64,000 nucleotides of DNA from Neodiprion pinetum (Eukaryota > Arthropoda > Insecta > Hymenoptera > Diprionidae): NCBI RefSeq assembly GCF_021155775.2, contig NC_060234.1:19616526-19680525 (forward strand), written 5' to 3'. The notes below the pieces were generated by a model. It saw only the letters and a list, made by a program, of their open reading frames with translations. It was not told the DNA's origin and ran no database searches. A program made the translations under genes and the position numbers. Shown here piece after piece: positions 13,129 through 28,100 of the stretch. Each line of letters starts with the position of its first letter. Position 1 is the first letter of the stretch.

Positions 13129-16100
13129 CTGAAACCCCATTGAAGCATAAATTAATTCTATTTTAGGGTGCCGAGCTTTTTAGCGCAACTTTGGAAAACA
13201 ACACCAAGTACACGAGTCGTGTCTACATGAACATTTGAACGCGTATACACTGGCGCTTTCCATATGAAATCAACAAATTTTATTCCTCACTGTTCGAAAT
13301 TTTGTTGAAACTTTATTAGGTGATAGAAGGCTCTTTAAATCTCCCAAACTATATTCTCATCAATTCTTCGTACAATGTGACTTTTAGGTTTCTGATATTC
13401 AACCCTCCTTGAGGTTTTTGAAATTCAAACCACTTTCTTAAAGCATCTCAAATGGTGACGAATGGTTACATTTTGTAACAAGAGAATACAGTCGACTTTT
13501 ATTCCTGTGTTACATATAGAACTTTATTTCCGACTCAACTCTGGTCGCAATAAACATATATTTGAAAATTGGGACTTTTGAATTGGCTTCATATTTCCCG
13601 CAAATGCGTTTTAGGGAAAAACATGCTACTTTCGTCCCGCTTTCGTGGTCAAAAAAGTTAACTTTGTGGTTGAGTCGGGAATAAAATTCATTTTCTTTTC
13701 CGGTCATTTTAATACTATTTTCACGATGAAGTGATTTCTTTGTTCTTTTTTCGAGGTCTCTGATAATCTTTTAATCATTGGTAATCAATACTTAACGTTT
13801 CAAGAATTTCAAAGAATAATCTAAAACATTTGATACTTTTTAAAGTTTACACTGGCATTGCGTAAAAGGTGAAGTTAATTTTTTTAAGTTTTGCAAACTA
13901 CCAAAGCACTTGAAGAATAGGAAAGTAAGTATAACTAAACCAAGTAGCACACGGTCGACTCACATTTGACTTACTGCCGTCGGAAAGTAACATCAACCAA
14001 TCGGAGACTGATGAAGAGGGCGTATTTGAAGCCATTAGATAACTACATGATACTTAAAAAAGTTTTGAATGTTTGTAACTTAGAAGTGATTCCATAAGAG
14101 AAGAAGTTAAACAAATTAGAGGTTTTAGAAATGCTACTGTTAACTAAAAAAGTTTCAACAGAGTTAGAAATGGTCAGGATTAAAACTGGTTGATTTCGCA
14201 TGAAACGCCCAGTTATAATTCAAACTATAATAGAAGAGACTGCTATGGTAATGTGATTCAGGGAACATATTCCATAGATACTAGATTCTTTGCGTAATAT
14301 TACGGTACTGCGGACTAACACATTCTTAATCAAGCTCCTGAATCGAATTGTTATCAAGGGGGTGCCCTGGTCGATTTCGAGAAAAATACCTTTATATTAT
14401 TAATTCCAAACAAGTCGTGTAATTTGGTAGCTGACCATAAAATTGCAAATTGAATAACCACTTCTATTCTCTATCCTAACAGAACAACTGTGTGATTATT
14501 CAACGCTTCAATGGGGAACAGTGTGACGCAAAGAGCTTTTTGACGGGGACTGATGTTTAACGTTATTCAAACGAATACTTAGGACTATACTGAATAAACT
14601 TAATCCAAACAGATAGGAAAATACACGTATCACGAAAATTCATTTATACTAATATATTACCTCGGTGAAAGAAAAAGTTTAGATTATCACTAGCTTGTCC
14701 TCAGAGTTGAGGTGTAAGTAACGTAGCTTGCGACTTTCTGGTAGAAAATTTTCTAATTTTCGCCTTACGAAAATTACGTTCTAAAGTTATGGACACGCCT
14801 CGTGGTATGTAATGGTTCTTGAGGAGAGAGATATCGCATTTTTGTGTTTCTATGAAACTTTGTTTTTACATTCAATTTTCACTTAGATGAATCTCGAATT
14901 ATAAACTTTTGACACGCATATTCCTTCTGTAAAAAAATATGTTTAAAAAAAATCAATTTCTTCAACATCGTTTGTCACGTAATTAATCAACGAGACAGCC
15001 TTGGATAATATTCAATATCGATTCAAGAGGGGCCAAGTATGCCAAGCTTAGACCAGAGGTCAAGTGTTCGTCGGTAATTTATATAGTTTACGGTCTTTGT
15101 CGGTAAGTGAAGACGTTGCTCGGACGTTTGGTCGATAACAGTAGATCCTGGTCCATTTATAAGAAAAGGGCTGCACATTTTTGTTGGTATGTCAGTCAGA
15201 CGTGCCGGCACAACAGATCGCGTACTGACCCGTTGTAATCATAGGTGGCGCTAAATTACTACGTAATTTTTACAGCAAACAAATTCTCACAAGGCCTGAC
15301 TTTCTTTAAAAGGGATGTGTTGCGTAACGTAAATTGCAAAATTGCAAAATAATGTTGATAGATATTTTGAAAAAAATATTCAACCTTTGTATCTTCTTAA
15401 ACTGATAGACGGGGAATGATAATAAGTTATAAGATTATGATTGGGGTTGTCAAATTGCCTATAACAGGCTCACCAATTTCTTAAACGCACACACGAGATA
15501 TAGGTAGAATATTTTTATTTTTTTTTTATGCTGAGTTTACATAAGGAATTTATCTTACCACAATTTTATTAATATTAATGGTTTTAAAAATAAATAATAC
15601 CAACGGCAATGTCAAAAAAATTATTGTATTGATAAAGTAGCAATCTATTCGCAGACTAACCAAATGAATAAATTGCAATTACCTACATCTGCAGCGGACT
15701 AATTACTGATAAAGCAATAAAACATAGAAAAAACTAATCACGAAAATTAATTTTTCCTCGATCTGCGGGTGAACTATACGCCCGTATGAAGTAACTAATA
15801 TTTATACATTTGTCAGGTGTGGAGGGATCACGGAATTTCAGCGATTTATAATATTTTTAGATGAATTAACGGTACTTGAATTTCCATAGAATATTATTTG
15901 TCATATTGCCCTAAGCAATATCGAATTCGTAAAAATTCAGCTACGGATGAAAGGTTTTATCAATTTTACTATTCCTCCAAAATTATAATGATATAGGTTG
16001 AAAGAATTGACCAAGTTTACGGGAATCGAATTTCACACACCTTATAAGTAGAGTACAACGTTGTTTTAGAAATACATATAATAAAATTATGAACTTCATC

Positions 16101-19100
16101 TGTTCATATAATATGTATATTATATACTTTTACCTATCTAATTATAATCTCATTGTTATCCCAGTATTTAATAAATTTAATGAGAATGTATGAAAATATC
16201 AAATTTTTCGGAACAATCGATAAAAAATAAAAAATTTCTACCGACCTCGTTTATACGTTACATAACAAAAAGTCTAAAAGAGAAACTTACAACAGAATGT
16301 ATGTTTGCCAAAAAAAATTCAGACTTCCCGACAGAAAAAGCATTTAAGTCAAAAGCGTATAATTTAATATTCATAATACGTGTAAAAACTTAAGGTACGA
16401 GTAACGTTTATCGAATGGAAAATATGAAAATTCAATCACTCCATTTTAGAGAACTATGAAACTTTTCATATATTTTGAGTCTGAAATACCAACTGGATAA
16501 CCCAATTGCAGATGTATTAAAATTTTGATTTTGAAATATTACATGACAACAGGTAAAATGGTTTACAACGCAGTGCAGGGTTTGAAAAATCATGGTTTAT
16601 GTTCATTCTCCTATCACGTCACGTCCAAGGAACATTCATCAATCATACAAAATGACTGCTTCACAAATATTTATTCAATATTTATCTGCAGTAATTCCAA
16701 ATCCATTTCAAAATACGATTATACGTGGAATCATCATAATAAACTATTACATGTATACAGTATACACGGATCGTGCGGTGCATTGCGTCAAGGTGAGAGA
16801 AAAAGTGCATTTTTATAGTATAGTTCAAATGCAACTCATTCATTGAATTAAAAAAAATAGAAGTAGGATACGAATGGATATCCACTTTTCGAATTCTAGA
16901 TAAATTTATTTATTTCGATTTATTTATAGTCAATAATTGCCTTTCTTTAATCAGTCTCGCACTTGTTGACTGAATATAATTCAATACACTTACTATCAGA
17001 AAAACAATAACACGTATCATAACGATTTAAAAAATAAGAAATCATTCATTTTTTGATGCAGTCAAAATTACTGATGACAGAAAAATTAGAGATCCAAAAA
17101 TCAAGCATTTGTATTATGTTTAATTTAGCATCCATTATATTTCATATTCATGAATAAAGAAACTCAAAGGGTAGGAAGTCCATACATTTTTTAATTCGTG
17201 ATAAAAATGAATTGTCCGTTTATTTCTATAAGTATTCAGAACCACGCGCACCGCGTTTTTGCTATTAATTACAGCATCTAACGTATCAGTGAGGTCAATT
17301 TCGTTTCACAGCTTGTGCAGTGTTAGTCTATTAACCAAATATGCAATTAGTGACTAATACGGCGCCGAAAATTGTAATGGTATCGAAAATGGTACCGAAA
17401 ATTGAATTTTTATTTAAAATTTGAAATACGATGACACACATTTTAAGAAAGACAGAGACAGGGATTGAGATGTGAAGAACCAGTACAAATAATGGATATT
17501 TGATTCCCATTTCAGTGGTTCTGACGGTAACTAATCAGTGTATTCTGAATCAGCATGCCCCGTAAATTTATCTGTACCGAAGGCCGGTCAAGATTATAAC
17601 CAAGAACTTGTACAAATTCGAAAATGCGTTACATAGATGAAAACTATTCTAACATCGTTACAAATGAATATACGGAACTTAAGACTTTGCTACGGAAAGA
17701 AGATTTAATCGAGATTATGTATGTGTAATATAAATAAAATCTCTAATCAAATTAATTCATGTTATGATTATTTTATTAATTCATCAGATATCTTTTTTCA
17801 TGAATAAATTCATAACGTAGTAACTGTACGTGGAGATTTGAATTATGACAATTTAAAAATATAACCATTCGAGTAACAGTCTGCACTCGAAGTGCAAAAA
17901 AATCCGTTGACGTTTCCACGTAGAATATTTGAACAAAAATTTCAAGTTATTTGAGAATGTAAACGTCAAAAGGTGTTCGGCTAAACATAAATCGATTCCT
18001 AACTGGATAGGAGCGAAAACAGTTTTGGGTATTTCTGAATGGGAAAGATCAAGATTCGATTTTTTTTTTAATCAATAAACAATTAACCAAATTCATCAAT
18101 CCTCATTAAAGAATCGGGCATCAATTTTTGAAAAGTGTATTGTTCTGATTGATGAATAAATTTTCAAATGGTTGCATCTTACAATAAATTTGTCCTGTGG
18201 AGCAAAGTAAGCATTTAGACTGTACTTGTTTTAGTACCTGAAACGATTTTCTTGATGTCGAATCTCAAAAATCGAACATTATCCAAACATTCCATTTTCC
18301 ACTTTTTAGAAAACATAAAAAAATTTTGTTTCGTTATATGTAACGAACGAAGTGTACTCAAGAACAAGATGTTATAGATTGTTTGCAATCAGAAGATTTC
18401 AAAAGTCAAATCAAACTCTAGCTTGAAGTCATTCAATCGAATCTCTCAATCTCTCTGCAAACATCTGATCCACGTCGAAACTTTTTTAAACTTTTTATAC
18501 TGATAAATAAATTATAAGAAGAAGAAACCAAAAGTATATTCAAGCGTTAGGATTTGATACCACACGAGAAATTTCTATTTGTGGTTACTGTACGCAGTCC
18601 TCAACTATTTTCAGTATCTTACCATGGCTGAAAAATATACTTCTGGATATAAAATCGAAATGAGTTTCGTAATGGTAACCAAAAAAGTGTTACTATTGGT
18701 AAACCCCACGTATTTTCTTGTAAGTATTACCGTAATTTTGTATCAATGCAAAGTAAATTGATATTTTTATGAAAACTTAGTCAACTTGAGAAACAGATTT
18801 ATTGTTATAAAAACTAGAACATTCAGTATTAAAATCTATAATCACTGTAAATAGTTACTCGTACCAAATTTTCTTGCTATTCCAACAACATTTTAAGCGA
18901 TTTGTCGTAACGATACCTATTCAGCTGAAATTTTTCCCACAATCAGTGTAGGTACCAATTGTGAGAATGACGAGGAATTATAAAAATCATGTTGCAGAGG
19001 AACAATCAATAACAAGAACATGCTACGAGTAATTTGCGAATATGGCATGCATACAAAGAATACAAGACAAATACTCTTTCAATAATTACCAACAATAAAA

Positions 19101-22100
19101 GGGCGGGTCTTTTCAAGCTGGGGGGTAACAAAAAAGGTCTGTGTACCTTCGAAATGGATCCTTGCCCAATGGTATATCTGAGCGCCAATTGGTAGACATC
19201 TTTTTGCACGATATTTGGTAATTACTCGTCTGGTTTGGTGACTGTAGATCGTAGACATCACGATTTTAGGTTTCGGTACGTCCGAGTTATTCGATCAAGA
19301 GTACCTAGTTGATCACGTGCACTTCCACGGTTTTAGAAATTTCTCAAGCTTCCCCAAAAAAAATTTCACATCAAATTTTGGCACAGCCTTTTTAAGAAAT
19401 CTTACGTTTAAATATCTGTAGATAATTCGGGAACTATAAGTGTATTGTTAATTTCACGGAGAAGTTACGCAATATACCTGAATAATATGTGACTATACCT
19501 ATACCGCCGTGCCGAGGGAAAAGCTGACTGATAAATCACATCTTTGACGAAAATACGTTTTAATTATGAATTATAAAAAATTGGACAGCATCTTTTTATT
19601 ACAAATCTACATCTCTACGGGTAAAATCATCATATGTTAAACAGCCGTTGGAAATAAACAATAACTGATGCAAAACCTGCAAGAGGTCTTTCAAATTAGT
19701 TCACCGATTCCAATTTAGAAAGTCGATTGGATTGCGAGTTATTCTGGTTCTTTCCTGGTGAAGCAAAAACTATTATGTAAAGGGTCGTAAGTTTTTTTTT
19801 TTTTACATGTAATATCTAGGGTCAAGAAATAACCGTAACTGAATTTTCTGTTCTAGTGATCGATTGAAAGTTTTATTTTTTTACTGCATAATCAAACAGA
19901 GCTTTTGTAATTGACATCGTAAAGTTTTTTTTGTCAATTTTCTCAGTTTGAAGGCGAGAAGATTTGTGCAAATATTTTATATTTCTTGGTACGGCAGAAT
20001 AAGTGCAATCTTTAACCATTGTTTTCACGATAATACCAATTGTGAGATGATTACGTACCACTTCGTTGACAATTTCGGAAAACTATCATTTTCCCTGCTG
20101 TAAATATTAAGTGCTAAGAAGAAAGTTTCTCGGTGAATTTTTAAGGATATATGAAATGTACGGACGGCTGAAAAATATTTTGAAACAAGAACATGACTGA
20201 CGAAGGGTTGAAAAAGTGAAACTGAAGTTAATCAAGTTAAGGATGTACTGATTATACATTCTCAACCAAAAGTAAGGTTCGTCTACTATATTGAATACTT
20301 TGTGATTAGATAAAAATCGAAAAAAATCATTCACAATAAAAACAGTAGTAAAACTGAATTTGAATAATAATAATCCGGAAATGTTATCAATAAATAAACG
20401 ACAGTAGACACCCTGTTATTAACAAGGTCAGAGATATATAACACAATCTACTATTCTTCGACAAAAATCCATACAATCGGTCCAATTTTGATGAACAATA
20501 GTTTAGTTAATTCTTAAAGGAATACTCTAAAAATCATTTTTGACAGATTTTATCTTAAGCTCGTCGATTGGTAAAAGACCTTCAATATGTAAAACCGTTA
20601 CCTTAAGTGAGACTTTCTAAAGCTTTTCCCTTATCACGTTTTTGATCTAACAACAAGTCCCATACATTTTTAAGTCCCAATAAATTTTACATTGAAAACC
20701 TTGTGTCAGGACGAATTGTTCGTAAAGTACTGATTGTAAGAACTGATTGTGAATGCCGGTATTGCTTTTTGCCATCGAATTGTAGGATATTTAAACAATG
20801 TCGGTAAAGTATAAAAACAAAATTGCAAACAAATAGATCAATCCACCCGAAGGTACAAAAGAATATGAATTTCTCTGAAAGTATAACATACTGAAAAGTC
20901 ATACGTCAGCTGACCTACTTTTCGGACAAACACATCGAATTCTCGAGTGATTTGCCGATGAAGAAAAACGACGTGACAAAATTAGGATGCAGCGTTCGAT
21001 ATTAACCTAAAAACTTGATCGTGTTGTCACTTGAACTTTACTACAGTAAAATTTGGTCCAGTAATCACTGCTAACGCTAAAACTGAGTCTGATACTCAAT
21101 TCTATAACAATTACGAAAGTTAATCTGATTTTACTTTCTGATGAAGATTGTGCAATTTTTATGCCTTGTGATTAAAATTTTACACGCTTTTTCCTTCAAT
21201 CTGTGTACATAATTAGAAAATTAATCTTGGTAACTATCGCGATCCGTAAACGTTACAGGATTTTACGAATGCCAGGTAAACGTGGCTGTAAATAATTGAA
21301 ATTATTTTTCAAAAGTATAGAACAGCAGTAACTGTACGCATATAGGGATTTACAAGAGCGGCGATATTTAAAAAAAAAAAAAAAAAAAATTGCGAAATCG
21401 AAGACAAAACGACAGTTCGACGAATGCCTTGACCTACACCGATTCCGGGTGAAGAATTTTAGGAACTACAGTTCGCCGTGGGAGAGAATATATTTTGTGA
21501 CACGTGAGTACCGATAATTTGATTAGACTCGTGTTACATTCGGATCTAATTACACTTACACTGGAAAAGTACGAAGCTGAAAAGAAATTAAGGAGTAAAA
21601 GTGAATACGAAAGATGGGGGAAGAAATAAATCTGAATTTATCCCAATGGATCAATGATAATCGAAAAGAGAATATATTATGTATAAATGCCTTGTAAGAA
21701 CTATCTATTTTACACTGCCGTCCTACGTAAACAGCAGCCATACAGCTTCTGCAATCAGGATCGTCAAACAAGGGGGCGCAAGCAAGCCAAAATCTATAAC
21801 TAATTTATCTAAATTTAGTTTTAATCAAATTGCACCTGTGGCGAGTAGTCTCGTAGCTTGCCGTCCAGTACAAGGGCGCCACTGTTTCGCGTTTTCGAGC
21901 AAACGATAAGTAAATCCAAATTCAAATTTTAATATTCTTTCTTTTTCGTTTCTTGTTTTCTTTTTTTTCGTTTGTGTTGTTTTTCTTTTCTTTTTTTTTT
22001 TTTTATTCATGCACGTCTCTTCGGATTAAGTTTCACTTTATTGGCACGTAACTTTTCTTCCAGGTGTACAACACGCACATGCCTGATAATCGGGCTTTAA

Positions 22101-25100
22101 TCGATCGTTTATTACAACTGAACGTTGAGAAAAGAGTCTTTGGCAAAAAAAGGAATGTACAGTTTAATTGCGATGACGTAAAACTGTTTAAAAAATAAAG
22201 AAAGTAACTTGCTTCGAATCAAATATACATGTACGTAGACCTTATCATTTGCGTTTGGAAAATTTTATCGTTAGGTACTAATGCGGATATATAATACGAA
22301 TTACGAAGACGTTCTTGTTGAGCTTTGGGGAAAGCGTAATCAGACAACAGTTGAGATTAGGCTTCGAGATTACGGAGGGTTTACACATACGTTTAAATCG
22401 ATTGGCTTGACAACGGTGAATAAATTAAAATCCGATTGTTACAACTCTTTCGTTGGAGTATCACATACATATGGTGAGAAAAAAAGACAAACACTTGATT
22501 CTTCCTGCAGCGGTAAATAACGAGGTATTATTTATAAGCAAACATGTACGCGGAAGATAATCTCTTCCTCGACGTGCCTCCCACAACGTTTCTCAAGTAC
22601 AGACTTGTCAAATTCGATGGTTGAGAATTAGCAGCGACGAGTGAGCGTTTCGAGGATTTTTAAAAATTATAAGAAACTATAAATGGTATATACGGCAATG
22701 CGGCAGTCGAAACGTGCAGCGCCCTGCAGTCATGCACTTTCCGATTCACATCACATCACATCACAGACGTTTCGCACACCAGTTCACATTCGCTCATCCC
22801 GTTGCGTCTGCGCGCCTGAGGTCACCTATTGACCGAGTATATAGCTTATAGCTATATGCCGTATTCCCAGCTATACCTAAATATATTTCTCCTCGTGCAT
22901 ATATGCATATGTGCATAAAGTATAGCCAGGTTTATAGAGATCTAATCGTACGCTGCAGATAATATGTATATACTAGGGTGTTTAGGAAAAAAATCATTTG
23001 CAATTTTCCACCATGACAATCCCCTAAAAAGTTTGGTCAGGTTAGAAGAGAAGATTCTATGAAAAGATGAGCGTTTTACGTTGTGTGGAAGATCGCGGTC
23101 AGTTGATTTTTCACTTTTTTTTTTTAAATTTTTTTGAATTTATGAAGTATCGCGAACAAAATTTTTTTTATTGCTTGCATCAATCGTAATATCAATTTAC
23201 GTACCGAAGAAGACCATCAATTGTAAGTCTCCACAAGTATGAAGCTAAATTCTTGGCATTATTTTTAAATCGAAGCAGCGAAAAAACGATGAATATTTAT
23301 TTATACTTCAACATTATGATAAAAAATATGTACATGTACATGACCAACTTTTGATACATTGATTCCTTGAAAAAAAAAGGAAACTACTTGAATTAGCGCA
23401 TCGGAAATGGTAAATGTTCCTTTTAACCGAATTTTGTGGACCGATTTTTGGAAATGTTATTTTGAATGATTCGGTTAAAAAAGAATCACCATGATTCGGA
23501 CAGCTTTCATATTACAGAAGTGACAGAATGAATATCTGAAAAATTCCATTCCATTTCGAAGGCTAACTACAACGTTTTCTCATTTCATGATGCCAATCTT
23601 TACTGACCGCGTAAATAGTCACTTATTTTAACTAGCATCAAAGACTACGCATTATTAACAATGAAGCAAAAAAACCGCTAGCACCGCAATTCTGCATGCA
23701 ATCTTGAATAGAAATATGCACTTGAAAATGCAAATTGAGAATGCTAATATCTGATCAAATATGCAATCGGTGATCATCCATTCACCGGAATACATCATCT
23801 GAGGGCGTTATTGTCGCGTGAAACAAAAAATTCTTTCCACATTTGTATTCAGCATTGCATATAAAACTGCGCTATGCGTAGCGTTTTTGCCGCAACAATG
23901 CGTAGGTTTTGATAATAATTATAGCGTTGCAAGCTACGGTTAAAAATGGTATGTTAATTTCTAATCTATAGGGTGGTCCACTTTAGCCGATGCAGAAAGA
24001 CAAAAAAACAGAAAACAAAGATCGACTACGTATCTGACAACCGATACGACGAATTGTCTGAAGTTCCTTTTTTGGTACACCTACTGGATGTAGACAAGCA
24101 TCCACAAATAAATATTATCTGGTTGATCGGACGACGATTTCGAAGCCCCTATAAGAGCCTCATAATAAAACCATCAATGATATTAGAATACAGCCCCCGA
24201 ACAAAATAACCCTCTTGTTTATCTCCCGAAAGGTGACTAACAAATTTATGAATAATGAAGCCACTGCTTTCCTAAATCCTGTTGTAGGAGATTTATACCC
24301 GACTCAAGGGTATACAGAACTGGACTGGTTAGAGATGTGATTCCAAGTTTTGATGAAGCTGCTGTCTTCAGAGTATTTAATTCCCATCACAAAAAGTAAA
24401 AATTGAAACAAAGTTTGAGACTTTATTTTCATTCTGCAAGTAACACCCCTGAATTTATTACTATTTGGAATACAAAACGAAAGGTTCTGTCATGAGTTTT
24501 CTCAGTCAGAAGATGTAACAACTGTTTACGCTTCCTAACCTAACCTAACACTTTGATACGGAAAGGGTATTTAATCAAGATAATGTATGTGTAATATAAA
24601 CAAAATTTCTGTTGTTTTCCACAACTACTTGAGTTATCCTTTCCCAGACAAGTTGATGTTTCTCAACTGCAAGGAAAATCACTGTGCTTCCTCTTACCAG
24701 TACAACGCTTTCCAATGTTACAAAGAGGTAAACCAAATCTGTTCCGGTCCGAATCTCTCGGCTAAAGATACATAATATCGACGGTTGCATAGAATAGCCG
24801 GCTATCTCGAATTAGGCTTCCAAAACCGGCGATTTCGAGGTTTGCTTGAAAAATCGGCTAACTCGAGTTATCGTTGAGATGAAATTAAAAATTATCATTT
24901 CGGCATAATGACATTTAATATCATTATCAATTTAATGTCATTATGCCGAAATGATAACCTTACATTTTATCTCAACATACGCCTGATGTTTTATACTTTC
25001 ATTTCTGCATTATAATTATGTAGATAACCGTATAATACGTACATTCCCAAAACGAAGCTTGTATGAATTTTGTGAGGCGTTGCCGAATTTTGTATTCAGC

Positions 25101-28100
25101 CCGACATTACTACCAACTTAATTTGCGGCCAAAAATTTCAAAGACGAAATAGCCAATTTTGAACTTTACTCGAAATAGCCGGTTATTCAAACCTAACTCG
25201 AGATAGTCGGTTTTTTAAGCGAAACTCGAGATAGCCGGTTATTCTACGCAACCATCGATATCTGCTCGTCAAGACGCACTTCGTACAGCGCTGATGTTGG
25301 GAAGCGTTGATATACCAGTTTTGACCGTTCATTTTGGCCTTTGGAGTTTCTGCCATTCTGAATTACGGCATTCAATGTAACGAACTGTCTGAATTTCAAC
25401 AATTTGGAATTCTTACTTCATCCAGTTCACTTATCTCCGCCACGTTCTGGGCGTCATGACCAACAAAGATTCTTCGCCCCTTAGACCGGTGAAACCTCTC
25501 TGCTCTACAAAAGAATATACGTCGGCGAAAAACTCATGTTCAAAAACTTGACTTGTCGAAGAAATTTGATGACTCCTAAGTTCTTGCTGATGTCAGCAAA
25601 CATATGTTGAAGCATCACCATTAAAAAAAAAGTATGGTTCTCCCTTCATCTTCAAAATGTAGCCAGAACTTGGGGTTCTTAAAATCCAGATTTGTCAAAC
25701 CTACTGTCATTCGTACGGGTATGAATGTCAAATTGGAAAGTAAATCGCACTATCGATAAGTCCGTCAGTCTAATTGTAAGGCTAACAGTCACCTGACTTG
25801 CTTTTCCGCCAATTAGTGACAGAGTCCTTTTGGGAAGTCGACCCTATTTTCACCAATAGCTCACGCCGAATCTCGTCAATAGGCGTGGGAAGCACAGGTT
25901 TCTATTCTAGAACAGGAAGATCGTTCACCTTCCGCCTGAACGACAACGCGTCTATTTTCTCCGCAGTGGCATTCGGTATTAGAAAAGCCGTGAGCATAAT
26001 CCGAGTAGTGATGGATCAAAAGACAATCAAGATTATCTATTCAGATTCAAGAAGTGTTCTACAAAGCATATTTCCCATCGGATTAAATTCCACGTCAATC
26101 TCCTTACTACCGAAACCAAAGGACGACTTTTGGATCTCGAAAAAACGGGTTGCACCATCACGCTAGTCTAGATGCCTTCCGCCAGTGAAATAACTGGAAA
26201 CGAAATCGCTGATTCTATATTCAGATCAGCTTTTGATATGGAGATTAAAAGCCAGCCTTCTCTCTGGTGCTACGTTATGGATCGGTCCAAAAGGTGTAAT
26301 TATCAGAGCTTATTCAAAGTACAGATAACCTTCGCAGGTCCTTTTGCAGGAAAAAGTGGAAAGTCGTCTTCAATAATACCGAACCCATTAACCAAACAAA
26401 GGCAAAGATGGATAAGAAGCAGTTGGATTAAAGGAAATATCAAAGATGTATAAAAAAAAAATAGTCAGATGAATAAGAAAGGTTATCGTTGGCTGAAATA
26501 GGCACGATCGATTGATCGAATTCTTAGTCCTCAAAAGCTCAGTTCAGCCTAGTGAGGTGTTCAAATAAGAGACCAGAGTAAATTATCGTACGAGACAAAT
26601 TTAGAAATGATGACCGGTACCCATCGAGGAAAAAACGAATATACACAAAAAATAATTCGAACAATCCAGTCAGACGTTTACCGTGAATTATATCTAAATG
26701 AGTAACACTGAATTATGATAAACTGAAAACGAAAACTCATGTACAAAATTCTAGGAAAATTCGTAGTAGAGTCTAAGATTTATACACGTTTTAGAAATTC
26801 GAACGACCACCATTCGGTAACCGGAAGTCGAGACATTCAATGTTGACGTATTTCTATCGAATACATGAATTTCTTCCCATATTTCATTAGTTCGGAATAC
26901 AAAACGTACGGAACTGAAAGGATTAGGAGTTTCAAAAATTTCGTGACACGTCCCTATATACTGATAAATTGATGTACCCGTAAATTTCTTCAAAATCGAG
27001 AAAGTCATATCTTTGTAATGTAGTATGAACGAAATAATTGTTGAAAATGTGTATAGTTGTTGAAATTGTTGTTTTTGCGGAATTCAAGATACAAGATTTC
27101 ACACACGCACACACATTGTCACGTAAGTGATGAAACGTGTTTCTCAAAATAAGACGAAGAACATTTTTTATTGCTAAGCGACATATTTCGCGATTATAAA
27201 TACAATATTTCAGAGTTGAATCATTGTCAGTAAGACTCTTTCCAAGGAGGATGAAAACTGGTCTTACTGCTAGCACTTTGTAGGTTAGAATTTCCAGAAC
27301 GTGCAGTTATTCACATTTCCTATTATACTTATTTCTCGAGCTTCTCAGAATTGTAGTTTTATACGCAATGCAGGAAAATGTATGGAAATAATGGAGCAGC
27401 AATGATGAAAGCATCTCAAACGAGAAACATATATATTACATTAAGTCTCTGCAGTGTACCAAACATACCCACAAGACGTGTGACGCTGTTTGTTCATCAG
27501 TAGCCTGAATAATTATGCAATACCTACAGCTAGAATACTTGTCAATCCAACAAGTCATCATCCCCGCGGTGTTGGAAAGTTAGATTCGACGGTCATGGGT
27601 TATGAAGAAGAAGTTTAGTCGAAAAATTCCGGTCAGGTAAAGAGAGTTTAATTGTTTGGAAAGCGTAACATGTTAAAACGTTTCCGACGTTTCGGCCGGG
27701 CCCTGACGACCATCCTCAGGCTATAATAATTAACAAAAAAGTTTCAAAAAACAATTCTGTATTGAAACAGAGACTACGTTCATAAGAATAGTTGCTGTTG
27801 TTGTAACTTAGTTATAAATTAATAAATTGTCACAATTTTGAGGTTAAGTATAGAAATTGCGGATGGCAAAAAGTATAAAATAAGTTTACATGAGTGAAAT
27901 TTTGACGACTAAAGTAATTAGTAAGTGTGTGAGAATTGAAATAAACAAGAGATCAAATAAGTTTAAACAGATTACTTACAAATTTGACGACCTGTTCCTG
28001 CTTAGGTGTTATTAATTCAGCATTTTGGACGGAAGTAAAGATTAGCGGAAATCGATCCGTAAATCTATGGTAATGAGGTATGATATTGATCTGTGTTCGA

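Larger units (their letters stand above)
13129..24774. other. Long intron of the unidentified gene; mostly no recognisable feature
   Basis: This AT-rich stretch (part of a 15.3-kb intron) holds a dispersed repeat at 13940, a CTCF-like motif at 15242, a poly-A run at 21370 and repeat C at 23591. A GC-richer block at about 22700-22840 contains AGGTCA and TGACC in inverted orientation. I saw no other exon. Confidence 0.5.
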
